NCBI GenBank assembly: GCA_937895785.1 | Contig: CALBKW010000155.1 | Span: 1-43,114 of the forward strand | DNA from: an uncultured Candidatus Melainabacteria bacterium | GTDB taxonomy: Bacteria > Cyanobacteriota > Vampirovibrionia > Gastranaerophilales > Gastranaerophilaceae | Reading direction: 5' to 3' | Length of the DNA stretch: 43,114 nucleotides | Shown here: piece after piece, positions 32,712-40,502 of the stretch | Position numbering within the stretch: position 1 is the stretch's first letter | Layout of the letters: the number at the start of each line of letters is the position of its first letter | The notes under the pieces: model-generated | What the model saw: the letters and a program-made list of their open reading frames with translations, nothing else | What the model was told of the DNA's origin: nothing | The model's database searches: none | Program-made: the position numbers and the translations under genes

Positions 32712-32720
32712 ATTATAACA
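32712..32720 (-). promoter_or_regulatory. Extended -10 promoter for a leaderless gene at 32705
   Basis: TGTTATAAT on the minus strand, identical to the site at 5211, six bases before the ATG. Confidence 0.65.
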
Positions 32721-32771
32721 CATTTTTTAAACTATTAAAACCCTATAAGACACCAAGAATTTACAATTTGT

Positions 32772-33005
32772 TTACGCAAACATATCTTTTATAAAATAAA
32801 TTAACAGTGAAAAACCTATAAAAGCAAACAATGATGCAGGAAGTGCTGTATATTCATAACCAAATCCATGTGTAATAGGAATACCACCCACAAATGCTCC
32901 TATTGCATTTTCTAGATTAAAAGATATTTGAAAACAAGATGCCCCGAGCATTTCTCCACCTTTTGCATTTTCAAAAAAATGTTTGTAAAAAAATGTTAAT
33001 ATAAC
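32772..33005 (-). pseudogene. Remnant of an MFS transporter (last two membrane helices)
   Basis: A 77-codon open stretch on the minus strand without a usable start reads ...NAKGGEMLGASCFQIS, FNLENAIGAFVGGIPITHG, FGYEYTALPASLFAFIGFSL. This is the C-terminal end of an AraJ/arabinose-efflux-type MFS transporter, with the characteristic Asn-Leu-x-Asn-Ala-x-Gly-Ala helix. It is closed upstream by a stop at 33006-33008, directly before the promoter of the opine dehydrogenase gene. The rest of the transporter is missing, so this is a decayed gene truncated by deletion or rearrangement. It explains most of the 365-base interval between 32724 and 33088. Confidence 0.75.
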
Positions 33006-33018
33006 CTAACATTCATCT

Positions 33019-33027
33019 TGCTAAAAT
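33019..33027 (+). promoter_or_regulatory. Extended -10 promoter of the opine dehydrogenase operon
   Basis: TGCTAAAAT inside a 15-base string (33014-33028) that is identical to 23869-23883. The leader has a small stem TGTTAG/CTAACA (about 33054-33071) and GAGG before the ATG. Confidence 0.5.
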
Positions 33028-33088
33028 CTTCTAAGTCGTTTAAACTTTTTCATGTTAGTTAAGCCTAACAATAATATACGAGGTTTTT

Positions 33089-34174
33089 ATGAAAGTTACA
33101 GTATTAGGTAGTGGACATGGCGGTTTTGCAATGTCATCAGATTTGAAAAATTCTGGATATGATGTTGTTTTATCCTCTGTTGTACCACATAATTCAAAAC
33201 TTAAATTGTTTAAAAGTCTAGGACAGATAAAAATCGAAGGAATGACAGAAAAATACAAAAATCCTGTAACTATTCCTACTGATTTTATTGAAGAAAATAC
33301 TGTTAAAGCAATAAAAAGAGCCGATATTATAATGGTAAATGTGCCAGCTTTTGCACAAGAAGCGTACAATGAACTTATTGCAAAATTTGGTAAATCAGGA
33401 CAAATTGTTGTTTATCCTTGCGGTGGTTTTTCTGCTGTAAATTTTAATAATTATCTAAAAACTTTTAATCGTGAAAACGACTTTACTGTTTGTGAAACAG
33501 GTTCTTTTGTTTATACAACAAAACTTACTGAAAACGGCAGTATACTAATAAAAAGTATGAAATCTAGTGTGATGTTTTCTGCATACAACCCCAAAGATAC
33601 AGACAAAGCTCTAAGTATTTTAAATCAAATTTACCCTCAATTTTACAAGGCTGAAAATGTATGGCAAACTAGCTTTAGCAACCCTAGTTCAGTATTACAT
33701 ACGATTACAACTTTGTGCAATATGAGTAGAATAGAACAACTTGGTTCATACAAAAATTCTTTTTATGACATTACTCCAAGCGTAGCAAGGATTATGGAAA
33801 AAGTAGATAAAGAACGTTGTGAAATTGCCTCTCATTTTTATAAAAACGTAATGAGCGTGACAGAAATTATGTGTAGTTTGTATAACTTACATTATGACAA
33901 CATTTATGACACTATTAGAAATATTCCTGCTTTTAAAATTCAACATGCACCGAACGATTTGAAGCACAGATACATTACAGAAGATATACCTTACTCACTT
34001 GTTCCGATTTCAACTATTGGTAAAAAATTAGGAATACCAACTCCTAATGCAGATTCCATTATTAATTTAGCTTGTATGTCTAACGACATAGATTATTGGG
34101 AACAAGGTCGAAACGCTGATAAAATAGGTTTTGAAGAAACTCAAGCAATTTATCAAGATATGGCGGTAGCTTAA
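33089..34174 (+). CDS. Opine/octopine dehydrogenase family protein, 361 aa
   Basis: NAD(P)-dependent reductive condensation of an amino acid with a 2-oxo acid is the family reaction. Rossmann start MKVTVLGSGHGGFAMSSDLK with GxGxxG at 7-12; ADIIMVNVPAFAQEAY is the next family segment; the C-terminal helical domain begins near SNPSSVLHTITTL (a His in the position of the catalytic His) and includes EDIPYSLVPISTIGKKLGIPTPN, typical of these enzymes. It is followed one base later by an MFS exporter gene, suggesting the product is exported. There is no nicotianamine-synthase-like (CntL-type) gene beside it, so a metallophore of the staphylopine kind is not established. Substrates unknown. Confidence 0.82.
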   Translation: MKVTVLGSGHGGFAMSSDLKNSGYDVVLSSVVPHNSKLKLFKSLGQIKIEGMTEKYKNPVTIPTDFIEENTVKAIKRADIIMVNVPAFAQEAYNELIAKFGKSGQIVVYPCGGFSAVNFNNYLKTFNRENDFTVCETGSFVYTTKLTENGSILIKSMKSSVMFSAYNPKDTDKALSILNQIYPQFYKAENVWQTSFSNPSSVLHTITTLCNMSRIEQLGSYKNSFYDITPSVARIMEKVDKERCEIASHFYKNVMSVTEIMCSLYNLHYDNIYDTIRNIPAFKIQHAPNDLKHRYITEDIPYSLVPISTIGKKLGIPTPNADSIINLACMSNDIDYWEQGRNADKIGFEETQAIYQDMAVA

Positions 34175-34175
34175 A

Positions 34176-35540
34176 ATGGATAAAAAGTTTTTGCCACTAA
34201 TCATATCAACCGCAGCCGCATCGTTTATGGTAAACCTTGATACTTATATCATAAATGTTTCAATTCCCGCAATTGCAAACGATTTAAATGTATCAAAAGC
34301 TGATATCTCTTGGGTTGTAATGTCTTACAACTTGATGGTTGTATCCTTACTTTTAATATGCGGTAAATTGGCTGATAGAATAGGTTTGAAAAAACTTTTT
34401 GTATCTGGATTTGTAATTTTTACAGTAAGTTCTTTATTTTGCGCTTTATCACAAAATTTAAGCCAATTAATTATTTCGAGAATTTTTCAGGGACTTGGGG
34501 CTTCAATACTGTACGCAATGCCTCAAGCTATGATTGGCAAATTTATGCCAAAAGAAGAGCGAGGCAAAGGTTTTGGTTACAGTGCCTCTGCTGCAGCGCT
34601 AGGAATTATGCTTGGTTCTCCTATTAGTGGGCTTTTGACAGGTCTACTTTCTTGGCATTGGATATTCTTAATCAATGTACCTATTGGCTTAGGAATTATT
34701 GCTCTTATTTTGTCTAACAACTCTTTGATTGAAAATAAAACTAATGTTTCTATAGAAAAATTTGATTTAACAGGTTCTTTTTTGAGTTTTTTCGCAGTTT
34801 TAGGATTAACTTTCTGGCTAAATAGACTTAATAGTATTGGCTTTACAAACACTTTTATGATAAGTTTATTGGTTGTTTCCTTATTTTTATTAATTTACTT
34901 TGTTTATCATTGTCAAAAAACTCCAAATGCACTTTTAGATTTAAATTTACTAAAAGATAAATATTTCTCTTGCGCAAATTCTGCAATGTTCTTAATCTCA
35001 GCCTTTTTAGCTGGAAACAATTTTATAATGCCGTTCTATTTAACGGAAATAAAAAATTTATCAGAATTTCAAATAGGTTTATTATTTATTATATATTCGG
35101 CTAGTTATATGACTTTCAGCTTAGTTTATGGGAAAATTTCTAAAAAATATTTACCCGCAAAAGTATCTACAATAGCCTCAATGACTTCTGTTTTATCAAT
35201 TTTATTTTTCACTGTAAACATAGATAATTCTAATTTAGTGTATACCGTAATGTTTTTCATCCTACTTGGTCTCTCTTTTTCGTTTTTTATTACCTCAAAC
35301 AACAACTACATTATGCAACAGGCAAAAAACAACAATGAAGGCGCTGTTGCAGGGTTACACAGAATGACAGGACGTTTCGGAATGTTATTTGGCGTAGTTT
35401 GTTTCGAATTTTTATTTTCTTATGCACAAAAAATAAACTTAAATGGTTTTATTTTAGCCTATCTAGGAGGTTGTTCTATTTGTATTTTAGCAACAATTCT
35501 CTCTTACATCTGTGTTAACAAGCAAAAAAATGAAATATAA
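34176..35540 (+). CDS. MFS exporter, DHA2 (EmrB/QacA)-like, 454 aa
   Basis: About 14 hydrophobic helices. LDTYIINVSIPAIANDLNVS in helix 1 (motif D1, LDxTIVNVALP-like), GKLADRIGLKKLF (motif A), RIFQGLGASILYAMPQAMI (motif B) and SAAALGIMLGSPISGLLTG (motif C, the antiporter signature) are visible. Members export drugs, amino-acid derivatives or other small molecules by proton antiport. It starts one base after the opine dehydrogenase stop, so the pair forms a clear two-gene operon, and the most economical role is export of the dehydrogenase product. Confidence 0.9.
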   Translation: MDKKFLPLIISTAAASFMVNLDTYIINVSIPAIANDLNVSKADISWVVMSYNLMVVSLLLICGKLADRIGLKKLFVSGFVIFTVSSLFCALSQNLSQLIISRIFQGLGASILYAMPQAMIGKFMPKEERGKGFGYSASAAALGIMLGSPISGLLTGLLSWHWIFLINVPIGLGIIALILSNNSLIENKTNVSIEKFDLTGSFLSFFAVLGLTFWLNRLNSIGFTNTFMISLLVVSLFLLIYFVYHCQKTPNALLDLNLLKDKYFSCANSAMFLISAFLAGNNFIMPFYLTEIKNLSEFQIGLLFIIYSASYMTFSLVYGKISKKYLPAKVSTIASMTSVLSILFFTVNIDNSNLVYTVMFFILLGLSFSFFITSNNNYIMQQAKNNNEGAVAGLHRMTGRFGMLFGVVCFEFLFSYAQKINLNGFILAYLGGCSICILATILSYICVNKQKNEI

Positions 35541-35542
35541 AT

Positions 35543-36070
35543 TTATTCTTCTTCATCTGTTGTTTTTTGTTGGTTCAAGAAAGAATCGTCAAAAAATGGT
35601 TTAAAATTTTTAACCATAGGTAATGGTGGAATTTTACCAGTTGAAACAAAAGCTTTATCTTGGCAATCACCTTTTACGTCGCAAACACCTATGAATTGTC
35701 CAATTGAATTGTAATAATATGTTTTTTCACCTCTTGGAATGCTTTTTCCGACATATTGACCTGTTGCATTATAAAAAAAAGTTCCTGTTTTTAAAACTCT
35801 ATCATGTGCAATCATTTTGCCAAATTTGTCATAATAAAAATTCTCATGGTTTTTACTTACAACTGTATAATCAGGCTCATTTTGCACTGTAACTGTTGGT
35901 TCAGTTGTTTTATAACCATTCTGCATTGTACTTGTTTGAGTTGTTGTAATAGTACCTGTTCCAGTTGAAGATTTTGTTGTCGTAGTTGTTGTAGTTGTAG
36001 CTGGAGCTGCAATACATACAGGTACAGAAATTATAACTAATAAGGTAAATAAATATATTAATTTTTTCAT
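35543..36070 (-). CDS. Secreted Thr-rich protein with three 20-residue aromatic repeats, 175 aa
   Basis: Signal peptide (MKKLIYLFTLLVIISVPVCIA), then a low-complexity threonine tract (about 24-50) likely flexible and possibly glycosylated. Next come three repeats of exact 20-residue period, starting at 78 (FYYDKFGKMIA), 98 (FFYNATGQYVG) and 118 (YYYNSIGQFIG). The pattern of three aromatics, Asp/Asn, two residues, Gly resembles short beta-hairpin repeats such as YD or cell-wall-binding repeats, but no family is assigned. Two cysteines (GVCDVKGDC) close the last repeat. AAGGA Shine-Dalgarno. It converges with the MFS exporter gene two bases away. Confidence 0.75.
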   Translation of the reverse strand: MKKLIYLFTLLVIISVPVCIAAPATTTTTTTTKSSTGTGTITTTQTSTMQNGYKTTEPTVTVQNEPDYTVVSKNHENFYYDKFGKMIAHDRVLKTGTFFYNATGQYVGKSIPRGEKTYYYNSIGQFIGVCDVKGDCQDKAFVSTGKIPPLPMVKNFKPFFDDSFLNQQKTTDEEE

Positions 36071-36156
36071 AAAAATTTCCTTCTTATAGTAGAAATTCTA
36101 GCATAATTAGTCATTTTTATGAATAAAAACAGCAATATTTAGGTAAAACAGAGGAT

Positions 36157-36549
36157 TTAAGGATTTATCAAATATATTGAAGAGTTCAAATATAATGCGT
36201 ATGTTACCCACAAAAAATATGGAATAAGCAAATAAAATGCTGGTTTTGAAATTTTATAAAATTCATACAGTGTTATAGCGAGGAAAATCCACATTAATAA
36301 TATTACCCATAAAGCATTTAGTATATCTTTTAAGCCAAAAAATATAGAACTCCAAAAGAAATTTAACAGCAATTGCATTACAAAAAATGAAAGTGCGACA
36401 AACTTTTTAGATAGACTTTTTGTGGAAATAAAAACTAAAAATGATGCAAAAATCATCAAATACAAGATTATCCACACTGGAGCAAAAATCCAATCTGGAG
36501 GTGTTCCTGCGGGTAAATTAAGAGAATGATACCAATCTAAATTAACCAT
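36157..36549 (-). CDS. TspO/MBR family protein lacking the first membrane helix, 130 aa
   Basis: TspO proteins are five-helix membrane proteins that bind porphyrins or cholesterol. Family features here: WYHSLNLPAGTPPDWIFAPVWIILY, then an LNFFWSSIFFGL helix (Trp-Ser/Phe-Phe pattern) and LLIPYFLWVTYALYLNSSIYLIN at the C-terminus. The protein begins only two residues before the WY motif that normally follows helix 1, and an in-frame stop at about 36577 excludes a hidden first helix, so it has four helices. The start is ATG at 36549; a TTG at 36570 would add seven non-hydrophobic residues. Whether it folds and binds ligand is unknown. Confidence 0.78.
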   Translation of the reverse strand: MVNLDWYHSLNLPAGTPPDWIFAPVWIILYLMIFASFLVFISTKSLSKKFVALSFFVMQLLLNFFWSSIFFGLKDILNALWVILLMWIFLAITLYEFYKISKPAFYLLIPYFLWVTYALYLNSSIYLINP

Positions 36550-36602
36550 AATAACAAATATTTTAGTCAAAAAATTTCACTTAAAATCCGACAATTGGCT
36601 AA

Positions 36603-38942
36603 TTATCCTACATCTTTAGTCAAAAATGCGTTTCTACAATCTTCAATTTCTGACAATAAATCTTTAAAATCTTTATATTGAACACAGCCTGTAATATGTG
36701 ATAATTCTACATTTCCAACAAATTCTACTTTATAATTATCTATATTTCTTTCGGCAATTTTAATCATCTTACATTGCTCTAAAATATCTAATAAACATTC
36801 AATACAATCAATAGTTAAACCTAAGAATGATGCACTTTTTGCAAGGTCAAATTCGCCATTTCTATTGTTACATGTATATTTCACCATACCAGAAAGAGTT
36901 TTAATTATGTCATGCTCATCAAATTTTGTAAAACTACAAGGCATATAGTGAATATGACGAGGATTAACTGTTTCAATGATACTGTCAAATAATTCTTCAC
37001 TTGGCGGATAATCAAAAAACATTATACTATCAGCTTTTTTCAGTGTTTCTCTATTGATAATTAGCTCTGTTAAAGACTTGTATGGTTTTAATAAATCTAT
37101 AATTACCTTATTTTCAGCAAAAACAAGAATATTCATTTTTGAAGTTTTAACATAATCTTCAACCTGAGGCAAAAGATTTGTTTTATTTCTATGGTCAAAA
37201 ACTTTTACTGCATTTGGGTTTTCGACTTTTTCTTCTTTTAAATTTTCGCTGTGTATGTCTTCAATCATTAATTGCAGACTTGTAACATCTCTGAAAGTGT
37301 TAATTTTAGGTGAAAATGCTATATCCAATTTGTCGTCTGGCACTAAGGAAATATCTCCTCTTGACCACCAAACACAAGTATACTGAGCATCTTTACCCTG
37401 AACTTTCAATCTTAAATGATTTTTATTTTCACCCATTAATGTTTTTTCTTTTAGCCTAAAATCTTTTACAGCAAAAACTGGAGAAGGATTTGATGCACCA
37501 AATGGCTCTAATTTAGAGATTTCATCTACCAAAGTTAAATCTAAATCCTTTTCATCTAACTCTAAGTCAATATTTACAAAAGGTTTAAGGATTTTATCAC
37601 CCAAAACTTCCGATATAGTTTTTTCTAATGCGTTTTTAACTACATTAAACTGCTCAATATTACCGCTAAACGCAAATCCTGCAGCCATTTCGTGACCACC
37701 AAAACCGTCGAATAATTCAGAATTGGCATCTAAAACTTCGTATAAATTTATACCTTTTACACTTCTTGCAGAACATCTAAATTGTTGAGTTTCAGAATTG
37801 TAATTCATAATAAAAGTAGGTTTATAGTACTTTTCTACAAACTTTGATGCCACAATCCCGATTATACCAATGTTCCAGTTGTTACTAAATAAAACAATTG
37901 CGTTATTATCAGTTCCTTCTTTTTGGTACATTTCATCCGCTTCTAAAAATGTTGTTTCACAAAGGTTTTGACGAATTTTATTTAATTCATTCAAGGTTTG
38001 AACAGCCATTTCAATTTCTGTTTTATTATCTGATAACAAAAGTTTTAAAGCTGTATCAACATTGTCTAAACGACCTGTTGCATTAATTCGTGGAGCAACT
38101 CCAAAAGCAATATTTTCAGATGTAATTCCATTTTCTATATTATAACCAGCACTGTCTAAAAGCCTTGCCAATCCATAATGTTGACCTTTTGATATAAGTT
38201 CCAATCCTTTTGTCACAAAATATCTATTTTCACCTAAAAGTGGTACTATATCTGCAATTGTACCTAAAGCAACTAATGGTAAAAGTTCTAATATAAATTC
38301 TGGTTTGTTATAATGATTTAAAATAGCTTGCGCAACCTTCAAAGCAACACCACACCCAGCAAGGTATGTAAGCATTTTAATCTTTTTTGCTTGTAATTTT
38401 TCGTCTAAAGAATTTTGAGCCTTTGGATTAATAATTGCAAATGCTGGAGGTAGCTCATCTGGCGCTTCATGGTGGTCTGTAATTATTATATCTACACCAA
38501 AACTCTTTAAAAATTTAACTTCTTCAACATTGCTAACACCACAATCTACTGTAATCATGACTTTTGGCTTTTTAGAGGTCATTAGTTTTACTAGTGTTTT
38601 TGTGTTCATACCGTGACTTTCTGTTTCTCTATCAGGTATATAGTAATCAACTTCCGCACCTAAATGCTTTAAAGTTTTTAATAAAACTGATGTAGAAGTG
38701 ATACCGTCTGCATCAAAATCTCCATACACAAGTATTTTTTGTTTTTCATCAATCGCTTTAGAAAGTCTATCCACTGTTTTAGCCATGTCAACAAAAACAG
38801 TTGGCTCTGTTAATTTCATCTCTAATGGATTTAAAAATTCTTTTATATCTGTTTTTGTAGTAATCCCGCGCACAGCTAAAAGTCTTTCTATCAAAGACTT
38901 TTCACTGTTATCTGTTTTTGCAACTATCCACTCTTTTTGCAT
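36603..38942 (-). CDS. recJ: Single-stranded-DNA exonuclease RecJ, 779 aa
   Basis: 5'-3' ssDNA exonuclease in repair. DHH core: LVYGDFDADGITSTSVLLK, TVDCGVSNVEEV, IITDHHEAPDELP, LAGCGVALKVAQ, then the DHHA1 region with FDGFGGHEMAAGFAFS. The OB-fold domain follows (LRLKVQGKDAQYTCVWW). A further 170-residue C-terminal region makes it longer than the 570-residue proteobacterial enzyme but similar to Firmicutes/cyanobacterial forms. It begins 8 bases after the ctp gene stop and is likely co-transcribed. Confidence 0.95.
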   Translation of the reverse strand: MQKEWIVAKTDNSEKSLIERLLAVRGITTKTDIKEFLNPLEMKLTEPTVFVDMAKTVDRLSKAIDEKQKILVYGDFDADGITSTSVLLKTLKHLGAEVDYYIPDRETESHGMNTKTLVKLMTSKKPKVMITVDCGVSNVEEVKFLKSFGVDIIITDHHEAPDELPPAFAIINPKAQNSLDEKLQAKKIKMLTYLAGCGVALKVAQAILNHYNKPEFILELLPLVALGTIADIVPLLGENRYFVTKGLELISKGQHYGLARLLDSAGYNIENGITSENIAFGVAPRINATGRLDNVDTALKLLLSDNKTEIEMAVQTLNELNKIRQNLCETTFLEADEMYQKEGTDNNAIVLFSNNWNIGIIGIVASKFVEKYYKPTFIMNYNSETQQFRCSARSVKGINLYEVLDANSELFDGFGGHEMAAGFAFSGNIEQFNVVKNALEKTISEVLGDKILKPFVNIDLELDEKDLDLTLVDEISKLEPFGASNPSPVFAVKDFRLKEKTLMGENKNHLRLKVQGKDAQYTCVWWSRGDISLVPDDKLDIAFSPKINTFRDVTSLQLMIEDIHSENLKEEKVENPNAVKVFDHRNKTNLLPQVEDYVKTSKMNILVFAENKVIIDLLKPYKSLTELIINRETLKKADSIMFFDYPPSEELFDSIIETVNPRHIHYMPCSFTKFDEHDIIKTLSGMVKYTCNNRNGEFDLAKSASFLGLTIDCIECLLDILEQCKMIKIAERNIDNYKVEFVGNVELSHITGCVQYKDFKDLLSEIEDCRNAFLTKDVG

Positions 38943-38950
38943 TTTTATTA

Positions 38951-40159
38951 CTAATTTTTACTGATTTTTTGTTCTAAAACTTCAATACCTTTTTTAAGTT
39001 GAACATCATTTTTGTTTGTTATATCTTCATCTTTAATTTCTACCACAACATCAGGTGTAATACCTTTTTTGTGGATATCATTACCATTTGGAGTTAAGTA
39101 ATGTTGAATTGTAATGTGAACTGCAGAACCTTCTGGCAACTTGTTAATTTCTTGAACAATACCCTTACCAAATGTTTGAGTACCAACAATTGTAGCTCTT
39201 TCGTTTTCTTTCAATGCGCCAGAAAGAATTTCACTTGCAGATGCTGAACCTTTATTAACAAGTACAACTACAGGTTTTTGTGTTAACAATTCTCTACCTG
39301 CTCTTGCTGTTTCTTTGTAACCTTCACGGTCAACAGTACTTACAATAACGCTATCGCGCATAAGCATATCTGCAATTAGAACTGCATTTGAAAGTAATCC
39401 ACCTGGATTTGAACGTAAATCTAAGATATAACCATCTTTATTGCGACTTTTTAGGATAATTTCTCCAATTTCACTACCAGCATTTTTACTTAAAAATGAG
39501 CTTAGTCTAATGTATTGAATATTGTCAGGAATTTTTGTTTCAATTGGAGGTTTTGTAGTCACAACCTTAACTTCAACCTCATCTCTTACAATGTTGAATG
39601 TGATAGGTTTTTCAACGTTTTTACGCTTGATTAAAAGAGTTACAGTAGTACCTTTTTCACCTCTAATTTTATCAGCAGCTTTATCAACAGTAATGCCCTT
39701 TGTGCTTTCACCGTTAATTTCCATAATTTCATCGCCAGCTTGAATACCAGCTCTTTGCGCTGGAGAATTTTCGATTGGTTCAACTACATACAACTGACCT
39801 TCCTTAACAGAAATTTGAGTACCAATACCTTTCAAAGAACCTTTCATACTGTTTTGTTCTTCTGCAAACTCTTTAGGATCTAAAAATCTTGTATAAGGAT
39901 CATTTAAGCTTGCTAACATGGTATTTATAGCCATGTAAGCATCTTCATTTGTTTGTATTTTGCTGTCATATTTATGACGCCATCTTGTCCAATCTTGATT
40001 ATTATTTGTTTGATCTACAAACTTGTTGTTAACCAATTTCCAAACCATATCATATAAATCGCAAGGGCTGTATGCCATCACTCTAGCAGTATTAACACCC
40101 ATTACCAAGAACGCTAACGTCAAAACTGTTAATAAAATTCTTCCAAATGTTCTATTCAT
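38951..40159 (-). CDS. Carboxy-terminal processing serine protease (S41, CtpA/Prc family), 402 aa
   Basis: N-terminal signal/anchor (ILLTVLTLAFLVMGVNTARVMA), a PDZ domain (KGIGTQISVKEGQLYVVEP, then GIQAGDEIMEINGEST), and the S41 catalytic domain with Ser in VNKGSASASEILSGA and Lys in TFGKGIVQE, forming the Ser-Lys dyad. It would trim or degrade envelope proteins. AAAGGG precedes the ATG at 40159. Upstream of recJ with 8 bases between. In cyanobacteria CtpA processes photosystem II; that substrate is not expected here. Confidence 0.94.
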   Translation of the reverse strand: MNRTFGRILLTVLTLAFLVMGVNTARVMAYSPCDLYDMVWKLVNNKFVDQTNNNQDWTRWRHKYDSKIQTNEDAYMAINTMLASLNDPYTRFLDPKEFAEEQNSMKGSLKGIGTQISVKEGQLYVVEPIENSPAQRAGIQAGDEIMEINGESTKGITVDKAADKIRGEKGTTVTLLIKRKNVEKPITFNIVRDEVEVKVVTTKPPIETKIPDNIQYIRLSSFLSKNAGSEIGEIILKSRNKDGYILDLRSNPGGLLSNAVLIADMLMRDSVIVSTVDREGYKETARAGRELLTQKPVVVLVNKGSASASEILSGALKENERATIVGTQTFGKGIVQEINKLPEGSAVHITIQHYLTPNGNDIHKKGITPDVVVEIKDEDITNKNDVQLKKGIEVLEQKISKN

Positions 40160-40321
40160 AAATTAATTTCCCTTTATCCAATATATATATTATTGCACAT
40201 TTATTAAATATAAGATGTTTTTTTACAATAAATGTTTCAAAAACGTTAAACTTTTATTAATAGCTTTGAAATTTTTTAGTTTTAATATACACTATTATTA
40301 AGAATTAATTGAGGAGGAAGT

Positions 40322-40441
40322 ATGCACGAATACGTATTTAAAATGAAAAAAGGTGAAATCGAAATTGAATTAAAGTCTGATGACTTGGAATTTGTTGAAG
40401 AACAACTTAACAAATGGAGAGAAGATTTACTTCAAAAATAG
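40322..40441 (+). CDS. 39-residue protein, paralogue of the next gene's N-terminal domain
   Basis: Strong Shine-Dalgarno GAGGAGG immediately before the ATG at 40322. The sequence (MHEYVFKMKKGEIEIELKS, then DDLEFVEEQLNKWREDLLQ) forms a probable beta hairpin plus helix. It aligns along its length with residues 1-36 of the protein at 40503 (MPKYTFTFKKDDVFLEYVT..., ESMERQFQIW): Tyr-x-Phe, Lys-Lys, Glu, and the Glu-x-Gln-x-x-x-Trp positions coincide. It is therefore a stand-alone copy of that domain. Function unknown; a dimerisation or regulatory partner is possible. Confidence 0.75.
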   Translation: MHEYVFKMKKGEIEIELKSDDLEFVEEQLNKWREDLLQK

Positions 40442-40502
40442 TCGAATTGTATAATTACAATAAGGCTTAAACGCAATAAAATCAACTTAGACAGGAACTA
40501 TT

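Noticed and set aside
33089..35540. Complete staphylopine-type metallophore cluster
   Set aside because: Only the dehydrogenase and an exporter are present; no nicotianamine-synthase-like gene or metal-opine importer is adjacent.
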